Source: Atrina japonica (Eukaryota; Mollusca; Bivalvia; Pterioida; Pinnidae). From it: a DNA stretch of 64,000 nucleotides. Numbering within the stretch: position 1 is the stretch's first letter; every line of letters begins with the position of its first letter. Position numbers and translations under genes: made by a program. The DNA lies in assembly GCA_030159075.1 (NCBI GenBank), contig BROG01000799.1, positions 186,001 through 250,000 of the forward strand, written 5' to 3'. The notes under the pieces were generated by a model. The model searched no databases, had not been told where the DNA came from, and worked only from the letters and a program-made list of their open reading frames with translations. This document shows, in pieces, positions 58,222 to 64,000 of the stretch.

Positions 58222-59030
58222 GTGAACGTCTACGAGTATAGAGAGAATCTAGATCTGTCGTCGTTCGACGTCTACGTCAACGCGACCAAAAAAAGTTTCG
58301 CGCGTCGTTCGAGAACATCCTTCGTCAAGTACGACAACCCGGACGTCTTCGAGACGGCACGTCGAAGTACTACGCCCATGCTGAAAGCGGTGGTACCGGC
58401 ATCCCATCGAGGGATTCTGGCAGAACCAGCTGAATTTCGCTGTGTGGTGCGCGAACCGACCGGAGGGGTTCACGCTTCCGGGTCTGGCCAGACTGGACGC
58501 GTCCAATCCGGGTCTTCGCCTGGGCGATCCTGGCTCGCAGGGGGAGACGAGGGCCTCGATCGTGGACGCCGGTGCCACGTCGCTGGACGCCCAGAAACAG
58601 TTCCTGGTCAACGTCGAGGGACGCCATCAACCGACCGCTCGACCTGCCCGCCGACATCTCGCGCTACGAAGACTGTCTGAAGTACGCCAATTCCAAGCTC
58701 GACTACGTTCGTCCATCCGGGGCTCTACATGCTGCCCAGCAACATGGAGCTGAACATCGGCAAGAACATCGCCCGACTACAAATAACGAGATCTTGATCG
58801 CCCCCGACACCACGACGCCCGGAACGAACGTCGACCCTCAACGCGGAAAAACGTTCGCGCGGGATAAACCACCTCCTCCCGTAGAGATCACACCACCGTC
58901 GCCTCCCATAGAGATCACACCGCCGCCGTCAGCGCTACAGGACAAGCCGTCAGACGATCACGAGGATCAGAAGGCCGCCGTCTTGGCTCTAGCGTTACTT
59001 TCTTTTCTTGTCTTCGTCGAGTTTCGTTAA
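58222..59030 (+). pseudogene. conserved Polinton protein, probably internally shortened
   Basis: Starts MNVYEYRENLDLSSFDVYVN at 58222. Frame changes near 58330 and 58430 lead into QNQLNFAVWCA-like and then DAQKQFLVNVE segments, followed by DLPADISRYEDCLKYANSKL (58630-58690), a Pro-rich part with two PIEITPP-like words and a hydrophobic end, VLALALLSFLVFVEFR-stop at 59028-59030. Relatives that I recall are longer between the NFAVWCA and the DAQKQF parts, so an internal deletion is likely. It overlaps by 36 bases the 3' end of the converging gene. Function unknown. Confidence 0.5.
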
Positions 59031-60470
59031 CAACCAGCCGACGACGACCATGCCCAGCACCCACAGATGTTCTCCCAACCACATCGCCGTCTTGCCGAGC
59101 GTCGACAGGATCCAGGACACGATGGCGCCTAATATACCCGGCAACGCCTCGCCGAACTTGTTTGCCGGCTAGTCTCGCGAGCAATTTACCGATCGCGTCC
59201 AGCTGTTTCTTGATCCATTCCTTCGCTCCTCCCTCCTTGTTGGGAGGTGGTGATGGAGTGGGTGGTGGTGGGCTCGTCCCCGGAAGGAGCAATTCGTCCA
59301 AGAAACCTATCGTCATGCCGATCGCCGTTAGGACGCTGAAGATGGTGATGCCCTGTTCCTTGAACAGATCGATGATTCTCTCTCTCAAGGGGAGATTATC
59401 GCCGACTAACTTCTTGATCGGCTCTGCTACATCAGCCAGTCGCCTTCGCAAGTCACCCCTTGAGATCAGCGATACTGTCTATAGTCCCATCGAGTTCACC
59501 GCGCGCTTTATTTATCTCCTTATCGAGCCATTGTTTTTCATCCGGATTGTTTTTCTTTGAGTCTTTCTTCCCATCCAGATATTAAATGTTCGCATTCCAC
59601 TCTCTTGGCTTCTTGAACTTTTAATGCACCGCGAATGGTTTGTAGGGCCTTATCCAACCCTAACAGTTCTCTCATGGGTAGTGATCCTTGTTCCCCCACT
59701 GCAGCTGCGAAATTGTGTATACTCCCCGATACGTTTGATAACCTATCGTCTAATTGTTTGGGAGTCGTCTCGTCGGTCAATGACCTTTCTGCGTCGTTGA
59801 CGGTATCTTCTACTTCTTGCACCTCTTGTTGGAATAAACGCAGAGATCTGACAAAGTCTGCACCTGATGTTAAACCTAATTCTTTTACTCTAGCTTTCAA
59901 CGTGCTTGCTTTTACAAAGTTATCTGGATTACGTTTATCGTTTAATAAAATCTGTTTTCCTTCCCACTTGGCATATAATTTATTACGATTATCGGATGAA
60001 AATTCCATTTCATCATTAGGCACAGCTTTAAGTGCCTTTCTCCAACTATCGAATACTAAAATAGTTCTAAGACGTTCTCTTTGATTTCCTTCAGTCTCGA
60101 TGGAGGGGCTTGGCATAACCAACTGACCCTCTGAAATATTCCACGGACCTTTTATAGTACCCCCAATGGTGGGTTTTGGCGACATACCGGTATAATCCCA
60201 CTGCTCTTCTATAGAAGGATTGATGAAAGACGTCTGCGCAGTATTTTGAGGGTCATTGACCTTATTCGAAGGATTAACTTGCATTTCAATGTCTTCATTG
60301 GGTGGAGCACCCTGTCCTTGATTATCCTCATTCGGAGGATTATCATACGGTTCAGGACTGTGGAATACGTCTTGATCACCATCACCCTCATTCGGAGAAT
60401 TATCTTGCACTTCAACGTCGTTGTCATCAGGGTCAAAACCCTGATTATCGTATGTAATATCTCTGCTCAT
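58995..60470 (-). pseudogene. large acidic, coiled-coil and membrane Polinton protein
   Basis: Starts MSRDITYDNQGFDPDDNDVE at 60470. The N-terminal third is acidic, with NPPNEDNQGQGAPPNED-like repeats. Residues about 130-300 are helical and open without a break (59538-60470), with TLKARVKELGLTSGADFVRS and LSNVSGSIHNFAAAVGEQGS. After a frame change near 59545 come IIDLFKEQGITIFSVLTAIG (59340-59400), a Pro-rich linker, and after another near 59165 a hydrophobic end with LPGILGAIVSWILSTLGKTA and LWVLGMVVVGWLLTKL. The stop is at 58995-58997. The acidic head plus membrane tail suggests a membrane-associated virion protein; no function known. Confidence 0.55.
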
Positions 60471-60486
60471 TTTAAAACGCTTTAAA

Positions 60487-60508
60487 TTTTTTATTACGTA
60501 ATAAAAAA
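60487..60508. promoter_or_regulatory. perfect 22-bp palindrome between divergent start codons
   Basis: TTTTTTATTAC followed at once by its exact complement, centred on ATTACGTAAT. It fills most of the 40 bases between the minus-strand start at 60470 and the plus-strand start at 60511. A symmetrical site would suit a shared bidirectional promoter or a dimeric bZIP-type binding site (TTACGTAA is the core of such sites). Function is inference. Confidence 0.55.
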
Positions 60509-60510
60509 AG

Positions 60511-61826
60511 ATGATGAATTACGGACACATTCTCAATCCCGATAGGAAATTGCGCACTGCCTTCGGCGTGAAGGGCATACGCCAAACGGTGACCATTTCC
60601 GGCAATCCTTCGAGCATCGAAGAAAACCAAACGTTGACGGTTCGTTTTCCCAATTTGAGCGACAACGACGTCATCGTCCCCAGAAGCACGAGACTATGCT
60701 TCGACATGGAAGTCACCGTGGAGGGTGGCAATCTCACCAAAGCGGGTGTTTATAATAATCTGGGACGCAACATCGTCAAGAAAAAATCGAGGTGAAGATC
60801 TCGGGAAAACACCGTTCAGACCATATAGACGATGCGGATAAATTCTTCGTCTATAAACGATCTTTGGAAAGTGGAAACGAGGTAACATGGGCCTATCAGG
60901 GGATACAGACTAACGATCTAAATATAATAAGAGCAAAACCCGCCAACTATTAAAATTACCCCGCGACGCTAACGAAGAACTAATGAAATTGTTGCGACGT
61001 TTCGGGAATCGTTTTTGCATTCCCTTGGATTTCGAAATCTTGGAGACGAGTGAACCCTTTTATCAAGCGGGGTTACAAGATCGATTGGAATACATGCTGA
61101 CGTTTAACGACGCCAAACACGTCGTCTTGACGGACCCCGACGACGCCAAATAAAAACGATAAGTTATAAGGCGACCAACATCGCGTTGGAGTTCGAGAAA
61201 ATCACCGACGAGCATCTCGCTCGCAGCATCAGACAGAGGTACGCGGGAAAACACGGCCTATTACTTCAACCAAATATTGCGATATCGCAAAAAACGACGA
61301 TGAGTAAATCGGTACGGCCGGGGGGCATCCTCAATTATCAGATCGACACCCCCGCGAAGTCTCTCTCGGGCATTCTGTTTTCTCTTCAAAGACATTTCTA
61401 TCAACGATCCGGAAAAATTTTATAATCCGAGAATCACCAACGTGGGAACAACCATCGAGGGACAACCGAGCCAACTGTTCTCGGCCGGCATGAGACCACA
61501 TCACCAATTTGACGAGATTAAAAAGTTTTTCCCCCTGAATCGCGAAACCGTCACGGAAACGATCGTCAAGGAACTCGACCTGAGCAACGTGACTCTAGGA
61601 AAATATCTCAAAGATCATTACGCACTCTGGTTGGACTTGCGGACGACACCCGAAAACCACCTCCACGGCACGGGTCGCAAGCTACAAAAACATCAGCGAG
61701 GGCGTTTCCGTCCAAATCGAGAAAACACCCGAAACCGACACCGATCCTGTAGACGTTTACATCTTCGTCATCAAGGACGGACAGATCAACATGTCGGATG
61801 GTCGTTTCGCGAGTGTTATCTCTTAA
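60511..61826 (+). pseudogene. major capsid-like protein (Polinton 2), frame-broken
   Basis: Starts MMNYGHILNPDRKLRTAFGV at 60511. Parts follow in order: NQTLTVRFPNLSDNDVIVPR (to about 60665), YKRSLESGNEVTWAYQGIQ (about 60848), FGNRFCIPLDFEILETSEPF (about 61000-61060), LEFEKITDEHLARSIRQRYA (about 61190), GTTIEGQPSQLFSAGMRPHH (61445-61505) and VYIFVIKDGQINMSDGRFAS near the end (TAA at 61824-61826). Size, about 440 codons, strand-rich character and the position before the packaging ATPase agree with the double-jelly-roll major capsid of Polintons. At least five frame changes. The assignment rests on family position and pattern, so moderate confidence. Confidence 0.6.
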
Positions 61827-61854
61827 GAAAAATTAAAATCCTATAAGAAAAAAA

Positions 61855-62489
61855 ATGTTCACGCAAAAACCTCACGCCGCCATGATCGTAGGCGCCTCCG
61901 GATCCGGGAAGACGGAATTCGTCCTCGATCTCCTGGAAAACCGAATTACAAAGACGTCTTCGAGCACATCGTGATCCTGTGCCCCACGATCAAACACAAC
62001 AAGGCCTATAAATCGAGAAAGTGGATAGGCGAAGATTTAAAACATCCCAAAGACAAACGAGTCGTCATCTTCAACCCTGTCTGTCAAGAAACGGGGGAAG
62101 AGCAATTACAGGAGTTGTTGCGTCACTTTTACAACATTTACGAGGGAACGTCCACGTTGTACATCATCGATGACTGTTCGGCCACGAAGCAGATCAAGAA
62201 CGAAGGGCGGACGCCCTGTCATGTTGGCATTTTCGGGGAGACACGCCGACCAGTCCGTGTGGATCTTGACGCAACGCTACAACAGCGCGTCTAAGGGATT
62301 TTAGATCGCGCAAATCAAGTGGATTGCCCTCTTCTTCATCAAAGACGAGTTCAGCTTTCAACGAATGTATGAAGGAAAACAACGCCATTCCAAAAGAGGA
62401 GAGGGAACGTCTCATGCGCGAGCTTTTGCAGCGCGAAATACTCCAAGCTGATCTTGCGGACGGAACGTCCGATGGATTACAAGTTTAAT
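61855..62489 (+). pseudogene. Polinton packaging ATPase (FtsK/HerA-type), element 2
   Basis: Starts MFTQKPHAAMIVGASGSGKT at 61855, after an A-rich run; Walker A GASGSGKTEFV lies at 61891-61923. The next frame carries HIVILCPTIKHNKAYKSRKW and a Walker-B-like LYIIDDCS near 62155-62180. After a further change near 62215, a segment with QSVWILTQRYNSASKG (the sensor-like region) leads to ERPMDYKF and the end near 62489 or 62516; the stop is uncertain. Three frames in all, about 210 residues. It clearly differs from the ATPase of element 1. A perfect hairpin follows. Confidence 0.8.
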
Positions 62490-62493
62490 AGAA

Positions 62494-62523
62494 TAATTTA
62501 TATTTTGTGTAAAATATAAATTA
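62494..62523. terminator. perfect 13-bp hairpin after the ATPase
   Basis: TAATTTATATTTT (62494-62506), loop GTGT, and its exact complement (62511-62523). It lies between the converging ATPase (+) and Trp-rich gene (-, stop at 62544). The stem shares AATTTATA with the hairpins at 53614 and 63552. Confidence 0.65.
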
Positions 62524-62543
62524 ACGGAAAGGAAAATACATCA

Positions 62544-63343
62544 TCACTGCTCCTCGTCATCGGTCACCTCATAATCCCACGGCTCCTCGTCATCGGTCAC
62601 CTCATAATCCCACAGCTCTTCATCATAAACACAACCCGCAACCCATAATACAGACGGATCCCACGGGTCCCACGGGTCCTCAAAGGCGTTGTAATGATGC
62701 CAAGCATATTTATTATACCAATTTACATTAGGGTCCCACGGCTCGTCGGGTCCTTCGGCGTTAAAAAACACCCAGCCGGTTTTAAAATACCAGTTAATAG
62801 TAGGATCCCAGGGTTCATGCTCTGTAGAGCAATTGTAAAAGTCAATCCACGAATGCTTATTATGCCAATTAACTTTAGGATCCCAAGACTCGGGATTGTG
62901 AGATGATTTATTATATTTAACCCACTCATTAAAATTTTCATTGAAACAAGAAGGGTCTTTTTGTGGATTAACAAATAATAATCTTCGGCGACGCCAACCG
63001 ATGTCGGGATTCCAAACTTCGTCCTTATTTAACTCGAGATTATAATGATACCAATCGCGTTTATTATGCCAATCGCGTGTATAAACGCACTCCCCCGTGT
63101 TATTCCACGTCTCGTCAAGGCTATCCCACGGCTCTCCTAACCCTGTATCCCGGTTATAACATTGCCATTGATAATTATTATACCAATGTCGTTTACTATC
63201 CCATAAATTATTCGCTCGATAATAGCATAAACCAATAAAAATTTGTTTCGCCAATCGACATCTTCTTGCCATTCGTCTTCTCCTCCGTAAGCACGAAAAT
63301 AACGACCAATACGCATGATGATTAGGCGCTTTTTTCCTCGCAT
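62544..63343 (-). CDS. tryptophan-rich repeat protein, unknown family
   Basis: A minus-strand frame of 242 codons (62544-63272) is unbroken. I extend the gene to the ATG at 63341-63343, because EDEWQEDVDWRNKFLLVYA, encoded just upstream in another frame, fits the same repeat. One frame change near 63225 is then needed. About eight imperfect repeats of 24-40 residues follow the pattern E-P-W-D-P-x-(V/I)-N-W-(Y/H)-N-K-x-x-W-x-x-Y-N. Examples: EPWDPNVNWYNKYAWHHYN, PESWDPKVNWHNKHSW, EPWDPTINWYFKTGWVFFN. Near the C-terminus a duplicated WDYEVTDDEE gives an acidic tail. No signal peptide or membrane segment. The composition is more AT-rich than the neighbouring replication genes. I do not recognise the family; a repeat scaffold that binds a partner is possible. 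Confidence 0.7.
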
Positions 63344-63551
63344 ATATACGGGGAAAAGCTCTTGAATGAATGGATAAGAAATACCTCTCTCCTGTTCGAT
63401 AATATCTATAAGTGATCTATAGTATAATATCCTGAGCTCGGTGGGGTATTAGGACATTTTGTTTATCATCTATAACACGAACACAAAGACTCTGTAACTC
63501 GACGCCATCTCGTTTTTTTCTATAACCCGAGTTTTCTTAGCGGATTTTTCA
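63344..63551. other. short non-coding interval
   Basis: No supported frame; contains AT-rich TATA-like words upstream of the Trp-rich gene, possibly its promoter region. Confidence 0.4.
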
Positions 63552-63582
63552 TAATTTATATTACGCGATGTAATATAAATTA
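63552..63582. terminator. perfect 13-bp hairpin at the end of a zinc-ribbon-like gene
   Basis: TAATTTATATTAC (63552-63564), loop GCGAT, and its exact complement (63570-63582). The minus-strand stop codon (63580-63582) forms the last bases of the stem. The AATTTATA stem is shared with the hairpins at 53614 and 62494, and ATTAC/GTAAT also occurs in the palindrome at 60487. Confidence 0.65.
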
Positions 63583-63725
63583 CTTTTTATATTTTAGATA
63601 ATAGTAATGCGCGCGTTGTTTCCGGTTATCACACGCCGGACATAACGTATGGGGGCAAGAATTCGGGATATCCAACATTTACAACCTTCGCATAATTTCA
63701 AGGGTTTAAAGTCGCGGTTCTTCAT
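63580..63725 (-). pseudogene. small zinc-ribbon-like protein, one frame change
   Basis: Starts MKNRDFKPLKLCEGCKCW at 63725, overlapping the stop of the preceding gene (ATGA). After a frame change near 63660 the reading NSCPHTLCPACDNRKQRAHY continues to the TAA at 63580-63582. Two cysteine groups, CEGCKC and CPHTLCPAC, are about 15 residues apart, as in a compact metal-binding ribbon. About 48 codons. The stop lies in the hairpin stem. Family not recognised. Confidence 0.5.
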
Positions 63726-63877
63726 CTTTCTGTGATGGAAATAACAGAAAATGGAATTCGCGAGAGTTGGATGAGAACACGGATTAAGGGCGGACGTCTG
63801 CTAGAGACGGGCATCTGACACGATGTTATATTTTCAACACCCAACCCAACGCTGCTAACATTTTCGTCGAGAGACAT
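63722..63877 (-). CDS. 51-residue protein of unknown function
   Basis: Unbroken frame starting MSLDENVSSVGLGVENITSC at 63877, directly after TCTTTATAAAAAATG, and ending in a TGA that overlaps the next ATG. The C-terminal half is basic and hydrophobic (IRVLIQLSRIPFSVISI). The TATA-like lead and the overlap with the next gene support it. No family recognised; the AT-rich lead resembles that of other minus-strand genes of this element. Confidence 0.45.
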   Translation of the reverse strand: MSLDENVSSVGLGVENITSCQMPVSSRRPPLIRVLIQLSRIPFSVISITER

Positions 63878-63910
63878 TTTTTATAAAGACATATGTTTAT
63901 TTATTAGAAA

Positions 63911-64000
63911 TCAATCTTCAGCGTCGGAGTCCTCTATGTCAGACAAACTCTTTCTTCAAAAGGTCTTTCCTCGATCATTTCATTGATCATGACGGGTCCG
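63911..64000 (-). CDS. C-terminal end of a gene running off the window
   Basis: On the minus strand the last part of a frame reads MINEMIEERPFEE and, after a probable frame change near 63940, SDIEDSDAED-stop at 63911-63913. An acidic C-terminus; nothing more can be said because the start is beyond 64000. Confidence 0.4.

Larger units (their letters stand above)
49600..64000. mobile_element. Polinton/Maverick element 2, right end beyond window
   Basis: A GC-richer block containing protein-primed PolB (+), integrase (-), a minus-strand run of small Polinton genes, two plus-strand structural genes, a large minus-strand membrane protein, a major-capsid-like gene (+), a packaging ATPase (+) and a Trp-rich gene (-). 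The set and the tight spacing, often with ATGA overlaps, identify a Polinton. No protease gene lies in the window; it may be beyond 64000. No terminal repeat can be paired because the right end is missing, so the left boundary is approximate. Integrase type and gene order differ from element 1. Confidence 0.85.

Overview
The window looks like a gene-poor, repeat-rich stretch of a metazoan nuclear genome, most likely a marine bivalve or other mollusc. The reasons are an AT-rich background with long dinucleotide tracts, many minisatellites, a tRNA-derived SINE with perfect target-site duplications, numerous Penelope-like element (PLE) fragments, and two Polinton/Maverick elements of different lineages. 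The species assignment is inference. I see no host gene that I can defend; every recognisable coding sequence belongs to a mobile element.

Layout. 1-25.9 kb: a SINE at 1.0 kb, a 2.4-kb imperfect tandem duplication (3.5-8.4 kb), PLE copies in both orientations (the best reverse transcriptase is at 14.2-15.3 kb), hammerhead-ribozyme-like motifs at 3.25 and 15.98 kb, and a 40-bp minisatellite at 22.1-23.0 kb. 25.9-36.5 kb: Polinton 1, bounded by long terminal inverted repeats (TIRs). It carries a packaging ATPase, several small conserved Polinton genes, an integrase with a chromodomain, a capsid-like fragment and an adenain-type protease, but no DNA polymerase. A PLE tandem has inserted into the integrase chromodomain. 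36.5-49.5 kb: non-coding, with a 1.5-kb foldback element (39.0-40.6 kb) and five different back-to-back minisatellites (41.3-49.0 kb). 49.6-64.0 kb: Polinton 2, higher in GC. It encodes a protein-primed family B DNA polymerase, an integrase of another type, a set of small virion-like genes, a major-capsid-like protein and a packaging ATPase. It also encodes a tryptophan-rich repeat protein I do not recognise. The element runs off the right edge.

Together, the two Polintons supply the usual modules of a virus-like self-synthesising transposon: replication (PolB), integration (INT), morphogenesis (capsid, ATPase, protease). Neither set is complete within the window. Nearly every gene is broken, mostly by frame changes rather than by nonsense substitutions, while protein motifs remain well conserved. 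This pattern, an interleaved chimeric minisatellite at 45.4-47.0 kb and an indel-riddled duplication suggest that part of the damage is uncorrected long-read error rather than decay. The most unusual items are the Trp-rich protein, the repeated AATTTATA-stem hairpins at gene ends in Polinton 2, the PolB-less Polinton 1 with ETS- and CRE-like sites in its TIRs, the hammerhead-like motifs and the foldback element.
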